A stretch of DNA of 7,231 bases from the NCBI GenBank assembly GCA_023417285.1, contig JAEZFR010000144.1, positions 1-7,231 on the forward strand, written 5' to 3'. The position numbers were made by a program, and so were the translations under genes. The stretch's first letter is position 1, and every line of letters begins with the position of its first letter. Below are positions 1 to 5,034 of the stretch, in pieces. This DNA comes from Bacillota bacterium (GTDB lineage Bacteria > Bacillota > Clostridia > Acetivibrionales > DSM-1351). The notes under the pieces are model-generated. The model was not told where the DNA came from and did no database searches. It saw only the letters and a program-made list of their open reading frames with translations.

Positions 1-128
1 TCATATACCAGAAGTTCATTATGCAACCTTAGGTTATAACTGTTAGGATTGATTAATTTTTCATCAAAAGGTTCAATTACAATATCTTTCCCAATGTTTT
101 TTAATATTTGCTTTCCAGATAGTATCAT
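1..128 (-). CDS. dcd: dCTP deaminase, N-terminal part (runs off left edge)
   Basis: Only the first 42 codons are inside the window. They begin MILSGKQILKNIGKDIVIEP and continue with a PFDEK...NPNSYNLRLHNELLVY stretch. This matches the N-terminus of the clostridial form of dCTP deaminase, where the NPNSYNLRL segment forms part of the nucleotide-binding trimer core. The enzyme deaminates dCTP to dUTP (some members go on to dUMP) and feeds thymidylate synthesis in the cytoplasm. The ATG is preceded by AAGGAG (137-142) at 8 bases, a strong ribosome site. A sigma-A-like promoter lies just upstream at 173-202, so the gene is probably transcribed separately from the methyltransferase before it. The catalytic residues lie outside the window, so mono- and bifunctional forms cannot be told apart. 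Identification rests on recalled family sequence. Confidence 0.88.
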   Translation of the reverse strand, partial: MILSGKQILKNIGKDIVIEPFDEKLINPNSYNLRLHNELLVY

Positions 129-136
129 ATATAAAT

Positions 137-142
137 CTCCTT
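137..142 (-). promoter_or_regulatory. Shine-Dalgarno site of dcd
   Basis: Read on the minus strand, AAGGAG lies 8 bases before the ATG at 128. It fixes the dcd start. Confidence 0.75.
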
Positions 143-172
143 TAGGTTGACTTTAAGTTAATTTTTGTATTG

Positions 173-202
173 ATGATACTTCCAAAGAATTACCATCGTC
201 AA
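173..202 (-). promoter_or_regulatory. Candidate sigma-A promoter for dcd
   Basis: On the minus strand TTGACG (197-202) and TATCAT (173-178) are separated by 18 bases. This is a near-consensus -35 with a 4/6 or better -10 in the spacer between the methyltransferase stop and dcd. The predicted start of transcription is near 166, giving a leader of about 40 bases. It is called by eye; no terminator is visible upstream, so read-through from the methyltransferase gene is possible. Confidence 0.5.
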
Positions 203-235
203 TAATCAGTTGCTAAGCCAACATTATTTTCACTT

Positions 236-991
236 CTATAATTCACCAACATATGCAACTGTTTCATTTGGCATAATTAATATCTCATCCTTTGAATAAT
301 TATTAAAAAGTAATTCTAGCTCTTTTTCAAATTCATCGTACTTTTCATCAGTTTGGCGTAAAGCATATGAAGCAGAAAGACATCTGTTTATAAATCCATC
401 TTTATCAAATGCTAAATCATTATTGAAGTGTATTTTGGAATAATTATTATTAAAAAATAGCTCTATGTTCTGATCTATTTTATCAATTCCCCCACTGAAT
501 CCAGTAAAGTTAGGGCAGTATTTCTTAAAAACTTCCGCATTCTCTTTTACAAAAGAAGAGCTGCTATCTCTTTGGTTCCAAACTAAAATAACTTTTCCTT
601 TTGGTCTTAAAATCCTTTTACATTCTTCTTTAAATGCTTCTACATCAAACCAATGGAATGCTTGTGCAACAGTTATTATATCAATGCTACCTTCTGGCAA
701 GGCAGTACTTTCAGCCATTCCATTAATTGAATGAAAAAATTTATTGTCTTTTAAATTGCTCTCTGCTACTTTTCTCATATCTTCGTTAGGCTCAACAGCA
801 TACACATGAATATCTTTTTCAACTAGTACCTTTGTGAGTATTCCTGTTCCAGAACCAATATCTGCGATAACAGAATCTGATTTCAAAACATAGTTTGAGA
901 ATAGCCAGTCAACAAAATCTGGAGCATAGTTCGGTCTTGCCTTTGCATAGACACCAGCTTTACCACTAAACCGTTGAGTATTATCAGTCAT
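236..991 (-). CDS. Class I SAM-dependent methyltransferase
   Basis: This is a 251-residue cytoplasmic protein of the Methyltransf_11 (UbiE-like) type that would move a methyl group from S-adenosylmethionine to an unknown small molecule. The glycine-rich SAM loop (motif I) is at residues 42-50, IADIGSGTG. The acidic residue that binds the ribose is in VEPNE (E67). The AQAFHWF segment at 109-115 and LRPKGKVILVW at 128-138 match the post-motif strands of this family. The N-terminal FSGKAGVYAKARPNY is typical of these proteins and probably closes over the substrate. The ATG at 991 has AGGAGG (998-1003) 6 bases upstream. A promoter lies at 1016-1044, suggesting its own transcript or a second start inside a DJ-1/methyltransferase unit. 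The length is normal and the frame is clean. The substrate cannot be inferred from the neighbours. Confidence 0.9.
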   Translation of the reverse strand: MTDNTQRFSGKAGVYAKARPNYAPDFVDWLFSNYVLKSDSVIADIGSGTGILTKVLVEKDIHVYAVEPNEDMRKVAESNLKDNKFFHSINGMAESTALPEGSIDIITVAQAFHWFDVEAFKEECKRILRPKGKVILVWNQRDSSSSFVKENAEVFKKYCPNFTGFSGGIDKIDQNIELFFNNNYSKIHFNNDLAFDKDGFINRCLSASYALRQTDEKYDEFEKELELLFNNYSKDEILIMPNETVAYVGEL

Positions 992-1015
992 TTTGTTCCT
1001 CCTGATTAAATTGCT

Positions 1016-1044
1016 ATTATGTGGTTAATAAAAGTCTTTATCAA
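1016..1044 (-). promoter_or_regulatory. Candidate sigma-A promoter for the methyltransferase gene
   Basis: On the minus strand TTGATA (1039-1044) and CATAAT (1016-1021) are 17 bases apart, with 4/6 or 5/6 matches in each box. Transcription would begin near 1009, about 18 bases before the ATG, just enough to include the AGGAGG ribosome site. It is called by eye. Confidence 0.5.
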
Positions 1045-1079
1045 GATAAGTGTTTCTATTGTATCCAATAAAAAAGCTC

Positions 1080-1667
1080 TTATGTTTCTATAAAACCCAT
1101 AGCCTTCTTTATAATGTTCATTTTGTCTTCAGATGTTAAAATTCTTAATAATTCAAATGCAACTCCAGGGGCTGTCTGTGGGCAATAAGAAGTAATGATA
1201 TTTTTATCTATTACAATGGGTTCGTTTATGAAATCTACACCAAACTCCGAAAGTTGTTTTTGTCTATGTCCATTATTCAGGTGATATGTAGTGGCCTTTC
1301 TTCCTTTCAAAACCCCACTTTTCCCAAGGGCCAATGCTGCAACACAAATTGTTGCAATAGTTTTCTGTTGTTGATTAAACCGGCGAATCAGCTCCAAAAA
1401 TCTTTCGTCATATGCTTCTTCATAAAATCCATACTCTTCAAACCCACCTGGTATTGCCAAGGCCTCAAAATCATCTGTAGAAATCTCGCTAATTAGCTTA
1501 TCTACTATTATTGGTACACCAAATGTACTAATTACAGTTTTGGTGAAGCCACAAGTCTCAACATGTATATCTATTCCATAGTCGTTCCGTGCCCAACCGA
1601 GAACATCAATAAAAACACTAAACTCCATAGTTTCAAAGCCTTTTGCTAGAAATAATAGTACCTTAAT
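1080..1667 (-). CDS. DJ-1/PfpI family protein with a probable AUU start
   Basis: DJ-1/PfpI proteins are small cytoplasmic class I glutaminase-like folds; members include deglycases, proteases and stress proteins, and many have no proven role. The nucleophile elbow is in TIATICVAALALGKSG, with the cysteine at residue 108 of the 195-residue form. A histidine in KATTYH follows, as in the family. The ATG at 1628 would give 182 residues and remove strand 1 plus the conserved Glu of the GFE motif. In the same frame, upstream codons read IKVLLFLAKGFET and then join MEFSVF, exactly the expected family N-terminus. No ATG, GTG or TTG occurs there. The first codon after an in-frame TAA is ATT (1665-1667), placed 6 bases behind GAGGTG. 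I therefore take ATT as the start, or the gene has lost its ATG. The rest of the frame is intact. The family is secure; the exact start is inferred. Confidence 0.85.
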   Translation of the reverse strand: MKVLLFLAKGFETMEFSVFIDVLGWARNDYGIDIHVETCGFTKTVISTFGVPIIVDKLISEISTDDFEALAIPGGFEEYGFYEEAYDERFLELIRRFNQQQKTIATICVAALALGKSGVLKGRKATTYHLNNGHRQKQLSEFGVDFINEPIVIDKNIITSYCPQTAPGVAFELLRILTSEDKMNIIKKAMGFIET

Positions 1668-1673
1668 TTAAAA

Positions 1674-1679
1674 CACCTC
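1674..1679 (-). promoter_or_regulatory. Shine-Dalgarno site that points to an AUU start
   Basis: On the minus strand GAGGTG is followed by TTTTAA and then ATT, a 6-base spacing. By contrast the in-frame ATG at 1628 has only a weak AAAGG about 11 bases upstream. The placement supports initiation at ATT (1665-1667) of the DJ-1 gene. Confidence 0.5.
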
Positions 1680-1699
1680 AATCTTCAATATATTTCATT

Positions 1700-1743
1700 T
1701 TAATTCTCCCATTCTACCTTGTTAATTCTCACATTCTAACCTT
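1700..1743 (-). repeat. Two imperfect tandem 22-base repeats upstream of the DJ-1 gene
   Basis: The copies are 1700-1720 and 1722-1743. On the minus strand they read AAGGTTAGAATGTGAGAATT and AAGGTAGAATGGGAGAATT, each followed by AA. They differ by one indel and one substitution. The 22-base spacing is two turns of the helix. They lie between the lipoprotein stop and the DJ-1 ribosome site, where a paired operator could sit. No function is shown. Confidence 0.5.
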
Positions 1744-1793
1744 TGTTTGTACTTTCTGATTTCTACTACTCTATACTGCAAATATCAACGAGT

Positions 1794-2171
1794 TTAAATC
1801 CATTCATTATTTGTGTAAACTGCTACTCTAAAGTTTGTACTATAATTTTCTAGTTTATATATCTTTGTTCCTTTTTCTAAAAAAGCAGCATCTCCATTTT
1901 TAACTTTATACTTTGGATTATAAATGTTGTTGGCAACAGTAAACTCAACTTTACCTATGACTTTTCCTACTTTGTCCTTTTCTAATTTATAATTGTCCAG
2001 GTAAGCACGATGATAATTAATGTCATTCAGTACTATAAAGTCAACCCAATCTATTTCAATACCTGATTTCAATCCGACTTCCTCATTTGAGGGGTCGCTA
2101 TTATCGCCACTTGAACAAGCAACTAAACTTAACATAATAATAATTGATATTAGTAGTATTTTAGCTCTCAT
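1794..2171 (-). CDS. Small putative lipoprotein, possibly truncated
   Basis: The 125-residue product begins with MRAKILLISIIIMLSLVAC: two basic residues, a hydrophobic core and an LVAC lipobox with the lipidated cysteine at residue 19. It should be exported and anchored on the outer face of the membrane. After a short acidic and serine linker come DWVDFIVLNDINYHRAY and KVGKVIGKVEFTVANN, then a KVKNGDAAFLEKGTKIY segment and NFRVAVYTNNEWI. This resembles uncharacterised lipoproteins of Bacillus and Paenibacillus, which as I remember them carry a further C-terminal half. Here the protein stops right after EWI, so it may be shortened; the +1 frame continues FKLVDICSIE before stopping. The ATG has AAGGAG at about 6 bases. 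The gene follows the nitroreductase by 44 bases and may share its transcript. The function is unknown. Confidence 0.75.
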   Translation of the reverse strand: MRAKILLISIIIMLSLVACSSGDNSDPSNEEVGLKSGIEIDWVDFIVLNDINYHRAYLDNYKLEKDKVGKVIGKVEFTVANNIYNPKYKVKNGDAAFLEKGTKIYKLENYSTNFRVAVYTNNEWI

Positions 2172-2215
2172 ACACTCTCCTTTAATTATATAGATGAAAA
2201 TTTTCTACACAGCCT

Positions 2216-2776
2216 TCAGTAATGTCCAATTACAGGTTTATCCTTGGTTCTATGTTTACGTTTTGGCTCATACTCTTGCCAATACACTCTTTTTTCATCA
2301 TATCGTGTTCTTGCTTCTTTCTCTTCAGCTGAATACCCTACATACACTAAACCAAGCGGAGTTACATATTCAGGAATATTTAAAATATTTTTTAATTGTT
2401 CTACATTGCTCTTTTGAGGATATACTCCAATCCAAACTGAACCCAAACCAATACTTGTTGCTGCAATTAAAATATTCTCTATTGCTGCACTACAATCTTG
2501 AACCCACATATCTTGAGGCAGGCCCTTAGCTAATTTCATATTACCGCACACAACTATAGCAGCAGGGGCATTGTATCTAGCAAAAATTAATTTCTCTTTT
2601 AAAGTAGTAAGTTTTTCAGCATCATCAATAACGATAAACTCCCATGGTTGACAATTTGCTGCTGTAGGTGCTGCTGTAGCTGCTTTCAACAGTGTAACGA
2701 TAGTATCTTTTTCTACAATCTTATCTAAATAGTTTCTTATGCTTCTTCTTTTATAAATGGTTTCAATTGCATCCAC
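2216..2776 (-). CDS. Nitroreductase family FMN flavoprotein (GTG start)
   Basis: This is a 186-residue cytoplasmic flavoprotein, normal for the compact nitroreductase type. Such enzymes are homodimers that use FMN and NAD(P)H to reduce nitro groups, quinones or flavins. The FMN phosphate-binding motif is at the N-terminus, RRSIRNY (10-16). APTAANCQPWEF (36-47) forms the second flavin contact, and GLGSVWIG (110-117) is the conserved loop near the isoalloxazine ring. A basic C-terminal tail, EPKRKHRTKDK, is longer than the usual ending. The first codon is GTG at 2774-2776, behind GGAGG (2785-2789) at 8 bases. A sigma-A-like promoter at 2841-2869 gives a leader of about 58 bases. The lipoprotein gene follows closely. 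It is distinct from the other nitroreductase in the window (6439-7231), with which it shares only the family core. The physiological substrate is unknown. Confidence 0.92.
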   Translation of the reverse strand: MDAIETIYKRRSIRNYLDKIVEKDTIVTLLKAATAAPTAANCQPWEFIVIDDAEKLTTLKEKLIFARYNAPAAIVVCGNMKLAKGLPQDMWVQDCSAAIENILIAATSIGLGSVWIGVYPQKSNVEQLKNILNIPEYVTPLGLVYVGYSAEEKEARTRYDEKRVYWQEYEPKRKHRTKDKPVIGHY

Positions 2777-2784
2777 TAAATCAG

Positions 2785-2789
2785 CCTCC
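2785..2789 (-). promoter_or_regulatory. Shine-Dalgarno site that decides the GTG start of the nitroreductase
   Basis: GGAGG on the minus strand lies 8 bases before GTG (2774-2776). No ATG is available at this end of the frame, so the GTG is the start. Confidence 0.65.
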
Positions 2790-2840
2790 CTTTACACTTC
2801 CCAAAATTTAAGATAAAAAGTGTCTATCCATCTGTATTAA

Positions 2841-2869
2841 ATTGTATCATTTTACATATATGCTATCAA
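2841..2869 (-). promoter_or_regulatory. Strong candidate sigma-A promoter for nitroreductase-lipoprotein
   Basis: On the minus strand TTGATA (2864-2869) and TACAAT (2841-2846) are separated by 17 bases. Each box matches consensus at four or five positions, and the spacing is ideal. Transcription would start near 2834. This is the best-looking promoter in the window. Confidence 0.6.
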
Positions 2870-2930
2870 ATGGAATGTAGTTTTTTTGTAGAAAATAATC
2901 TAATGAGAAATTATAGTATTGTAAAAGAGA

Positions 2931-2977
2931 CTAATAGCAGATTTCAAAAATAGGCTAATAGCAAATTGCAAAAATAG
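2931..2977 (-). repeat. Two imperfect tandem repeats of period 24 between GNAT and nitroreductase
   Basis: On the plus strand 2931-2953 begins ctaatagcagatttcaaaaa and 2955-2977 begins ctaatagcaaattgcaaaaa; both end in tag. The 23-base units differ at two positions and have one extra base between them. They lie about 60 to 110 bases upstream of the promoter at 2841-2869. The rest of the 2777-3049 spacer shows no gene I can support. Confidence 0.55.
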
Positions 2978-3049
2978 TATAAAATGATAAGATATTAAAA
3001 TTTACATTGAACATCCTGCACAACTTGATAGTGTTTAAAGAACATACAA

Positions 3050-3556
3050 TTAAATTAATTTTTCGTATAAGTAGAATAAGCCTTTTGGCCAATTGACTTC
3101 TCCAACTCTCTTATATCCAAGTTTTTCATACATTTTTACTGCAATAGAATTATTAGAAAATGCATCTAGCCGAATAGCTTTATAGTTTTTACTCCTTAAG
3201 TATTCCTCTATTATATGCAACGTCCTTTTTCCAATACCCTTGCCTTGATGTGCGGGATTAACACATAGTCTATGAATTACACAAAAGGCATCTTCTGTGT
3301 ATTGCCAATTTCCATATATATATTCACTATCATACTCATGATTTAGAACGACAAGCGAAGCTATCTCATTTCCTAATTCACCTAGGAACATTTCATTTTT
3401 TGTAACGTCTTCTCTTAGAATCTCTTCATTGGGGTACAAGTGGTCCCATTGATATATACCGGTACTTTCCATTGCCTCTGTTGCTTGTCTATAAATACTT
3501 ATTATAGCTTCTAAATCTCCATGATTTGCGTTCCTCAGTGTAATTTTATCTCTCAT
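3050..3556 (-). CDS. GNAT family N-acetyltransferase
   Basis: The 168-residue cytoplasmic protein has the GNAT fold and would transfer an acetyl group from acetyl-CoA to an amine. The pyrophosphate-binding motif A is clear at residues 100-113: NPAHQGKGIGKRTL, with the Q-x-x-G-x-G core. The strand before it, FCVIHRLCV, and the C-terminal NNSIAVKMYEKLGYKRVGEV are the typical acetyl-CoA and motif B elements. The N-terminal LRNANHGDLEAIISIYRQA is the usual helix 1 region. The ATG at 3556 has GAGGGTGAT upstream at a normal distance. A weak promoter-like pair lies at 3588-3616. The protein is full length. These enzymes may acetylate antibiotics, polyamines, ribosomal proteins or metabolites; nothing in the context decides which. 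Confidence 0.92.
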   Translation of the reverse strand: MRDKITLRNANHGDLEAIISIYRQATEAMESTGIYQWDHLYPNEEILREDVTKNEMFLGELGNEIASLVVLNHEYDSEYIYGNWQYTEDAFCVIHRLCVNPAHQGKGIGKRTLHIIEEYLRSKNYKAIRLDAFSNNSIAVKMYEKLGYKRVGEVNWPKGLFYLYEKLI

Positions 3557-3584
3557 TTTTAATCACCCTCAATTTATGAAAAGC

Positions 3585-3819
3585 CTATTCATATCCTTCA
3601 ACCGATATGTACTCAAAACAGGGATAATGTTTCATAAACTTCCGTAGACTAAATCATTTCTATAATAATCTGATTAGTTCTCCAACATTAATAATTGTTT
3701 CATCATTTTATGAATTCATAGGAACCATCTGTTATAATGCTTGATATAGCAATATTAACTATGTTCCAACTTAACGATTTTATCTTGTCCTTATAATATA
3801 AATGTAATTCATAATTTCT
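3585..3819 (-). pseudogene. Possible decayed coding sequence between zinc-ribbon and GNAT genes
   Basis: The 276-base spacer 3557-3832 has no intact gene. On the minus strand one frame is open for 38 codons (3703-3819), with peptide-like text such as DKIKSLSWNIVNIAISSI and ITDGSYEFIK. At its stop a second frame takes over (3585-3704), reading DETIINVGELIRLL, two stops separated by one codon, then FSLRKFMKHYPCFEYISVEG and a stop. A single frameshift plus two nonsense codons would link these into about 78 residues. I recognise no family, and stretches this long do occur by chance in AT-rich DNA. It is a tentative relic. The spacer also holds a perfect 12-base palindrome at 3709-3720. Confidence 0.22.
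3588..3616 (-). promoter_or_regulatory. Possible promoter for the GNAT gene
   Basis: On the minus strand TTGAGT (3611-3616) and TATGAA (3588-3593) are 17 bases apart, each matching consensus at four positions. The resulting leader would be about 25 bases. AT-rich DNA yields such pairs by chance, so this is tentative. Confidence 0.3.
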
Positions 3820-3832
3820 TTAACACACCTTC

Positions 3833-4198
3833 TTACAACCCTTTACTAACTGGCGGAACAAATCCCCTTTTCTCAAGTAACTTAATAATCATATTACAAA
3901 TAGTAAAATGCTCTTTATAATTACTATTTCTTAGTTCTTCACTTAATTCAAAAGGTACAGTATCACCAAGAACTTCTAATTCAAATTCCTTCTGAGAATA
4001 CTCACCTATTTGAGTGAATTTAGCTATTAGTTTATCTCCGAAAAATATACATGCCGGCCATACTGGGCCAAAGCCAAAACAACTAGATGCTTCTACAATA
4101 GAATGACATACAGGGCAAATAACAATAAGTGTTTCAGCCCTTTGTCCATTATAATTTATGACTATTTCTCGGTCGCATTTTTTGCATATAAACCCCAT
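3833..4198 (-). CDS. Unrecognised zinc-ribbon-like protein
   Basis: The 121-residue product has two CxxC pairs, C5-C8 (FICKKC) and C28-C31 (ICPVC), spaced like a zinc ribbon, so it probably binds one zinc ion. A further cysteine-rich stretch, ASSCFGFGPVWPACIFFG (37-54), follows, and then a more acidic, helix-prone C-terminal half. There is no signal peptide and no clear membrane helix. I do not recognise the family. The frame reaches an ATG at 4219, but that codon has no ribosome site. The ATG at 4196-4198 has AGAGGTGG just before it, so I start there. The gene lies 45 bases after the DinB-fold gene with no terminator between, suggesting cotranscription. A small metal-binding protein next to a metal-dependent DinB fold is suggestive, but no function can be assigned. 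Confidence 0.7.
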   Translation of the reverse strand: MGFICKKCDREIVINYNGQRAETLIVICPVCHSIVEASSCFGFGPVWPACIFFGDKLIAKFTQIGEYSQKEFELEVLGDTVPFELSEELRNSNYKEHFTICNMIIKLLEKRGFVPPVSKGL

Positions 4199-4202
4199 TA
4201 TC

Positions 4203-4208
4203 CACCTC
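4203..4208 (-). promoter_or_regulatory. Shine-Dalgarno site that decides the zinc-ribbon protein start
   Basis: GAGGTG on the minus strand lies 4 bases before the ATG at 4198, within a longer AGAGGTGG match. The upstream in-frame ATG (4219) is preceded only by a T-rich run, so the shorter protein is favoured. Confidence 0.6.
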
Positions 4209-4243
4209 TTATAAGTCATTAAAAAAAGCTGCTTTACTATTTG

Positions 4244-4738
4244 TTAATGCTTCTTTTTATCCTCCATAAAATCCTCTGTCTCCATCAATCTTTCTCTAAA
4301 ATGGGATAAATGAGTTTTCATATGGTTTACATAGTGGATTATTAAGTTTTCCAGAGTAAAAAAAGTAGTATTTTCATCCCAATTAATATTCCACATATTC
4401 TTTAAGCACTTCTCATCAACGGTTGATATTATATTGATTAACAAAATATTATAATAATAAAATAAAGTAAGAAGTTCAGAGAATTTCATGTTTTGGTGAT
4501 TTTCTATTGATAACCACTGATCACTTTTATAGTCTGGGAACTCTAGTTCTTCGGTTAATTGAAGTCTTACAATACGTTGATGATTGTTTGATGCAGAGTC
4601 AATCAAATGCCCTATTATTTCTTTTAGAGTCCACTTATCTTCTGCTATTCTTACTGACGCTGTTTCCTCGCTAACTTTAGAAAAATCATTCCTAAAGATT
4701 TCAATTAATTCTCCAATCTCTCTTGCTGCCTCTCTCAT
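4244..4738 (-). CDS. DinB-like (DinB_2/YfiT-type) four-helix metalloprotein
   Basis: The 164-residue cytoplasmic protein belongs to the DinB/YfiT superfamily, four-helix bundles with a metal held by three histidines. Some members are thiol transferases (bacillithiol or mycothiol S-transferases), and others are DNA-damage induced with no known reaction. DKWTLKEIIGHLIDSASNNH (34-53) is the typical first motif, with H44 the likely first ligand. H139 and H143 in NHMKTHLSHF give the HxxxH second motif. The preceding KWTxKE and the R-x-x-R after NNH fit the family. The frame can be read from a TTG at 4750, but GGAGG (4744-4748) lies 5 bases before the ATG at 4738, which is the start used here. The zinc-ribbon protein gene follows at 45 bases. 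The acidic-basic tail FMEDKKKH is not part of the fold. Confidence 0.88.
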   Translation of the reverse strand: MREAAREIGELIEIFRNDFSKVSEETASVRIAEDKWTLKEIIGHLIDSASNNHQRIVRLQLTEELEFPDYKSDQWLSIENHQNMKFSELLTLFYYYNILLINIISTVDEKCLKNMWNINWDENTTFFTLENLIIHYVNHMKTHLSHFRERLMETEDFMEDKKKH

Positions 4739-4743
4739 AAAAA

Positions 4744-4748
4744 CCTCC
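4744..4748 (-). promoter_or_regulatory. Shine-Dalgarno site that decides the DinB-like start
   Basis: GGAGG on the minus strand lies 5 bases before the ATG at 4736-4738. It overlaps the longer TTG-initiated reading, which would have no ribosome site of its own. Confidence 0.7.
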
Positions 4749-4776
4749 AATAGAAATTATATTTTTAATACATGGA

Positions 4777-4905
4777 TTACTTAACTTTTCTAAAATCCGA
4801 ACCTTGCTTTACCCCACAAAAACACCACCAAGTCCAAGGTGAATGAATTGCAAGAAGTATATTTTGTATTGCAGCCGAACAATCTTCAACTAGCTTAAAA
4901 ACAAG
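4777..4905 (-). pseudogene. Decayed nitroreductase fragment, relative of the gene at 6439-7231
   Basis: Plus-strand 4794-4894 aligns with 6583-6682 inside the nitroreductase at the right end. I count about 10 mismatches and 2 single-base gaps over about 101 positions, near 88 % identity. The fragment covers only residues around EDCSAATQNILLAIHS to GVKQGSDF; both flanks are missing. On the minus strand an inserted C and, some 20 bases later, a missing base cancel each other. The conserved LGLGGVW therefore reads PWTWWCF, and the original frame then resumes at CGVKQGSDF. The frame ends RKVK and TAA (4777-4779). An upstream TAG (4906-4908) and the loss of the flavin-binding N-terminus rule out function. 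It lies between a methyltransferase-like remnant and the DinB-like gene. Confidence 0.85.
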
Positions 4906-5034
4906 CTAAGGCATACAAAACAATAGACACTCTGGAAGTAAGTTTCCATTAGTGGGTTTCATATCTTCTACCTCAAATCCATTATTCTCAATAAACTTTA
5001 TGTATTCAATCGATGTCCATTTATACGTTTGGAT
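4906..5034 (-). pseudogene. C-terminal remnant, probably of a SAM-dependent methyltransferase
   Basis: A 42-codon open stretch on the minus strand reads IQTYKWTSIEYIKFIENNGF, EVEDMKPTNGNLLPECLLFC and MP, then TAG (4906-4908). It has no start codon with a ribosome site. It overlaps the end of the VOC gene by 14 bases in another frame and runs in the same frame into the nitroreductase fragment. The pattern of an amphipathic EYIKFIENNGF helix, a short strand EVEDM, and a final LLFC strand resembles the last part of class I methyltransferases, whose proteins often end helix-NGF-strand-...-strand. The coding look is convincing; the family call is inference. It is not a copy of the methyltransferase at 236-991, whose C-terminus differs. 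Confidence 0.5.

Noticed and set aside
1066..1100. Hairpin plus T-run at the end of the DJ-1 gene
   Set aside because: A TATG...CATA stem with a bulge precedes CTTTTTT, but it lies mostly in coding sequence, is AT-only and weak.
2194..2529. Plus-strand open frame of 111 codons
   Set aside because: It lies antisense to the nitroreductase, has low-complexity leucine and histidine-rich text, and no family motif. The minus-strand gene explains it.
2995..3045. 16-codon frame MFFKHYQVVQDVQCKF just after the GNAT gene
   Set aside because: It has no ribosome site, is very short and matches no known family. It was not distinguishable from chance.
3709..3720. Perfect 12-base palindrome TATGAATTCATA
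   Set aside because: It is short, AT-rich and not placed at a promoter. It is expected by chance at this composition.
4756..4784. TTAAGT-17-TATAAT promoter-like pair before the DinB-like gene
   Set aside because: The -10 is perfect, but the predicted start of transcription falls on the ribosome site, leaving a leader of about 11 bases. The -35 is poor.
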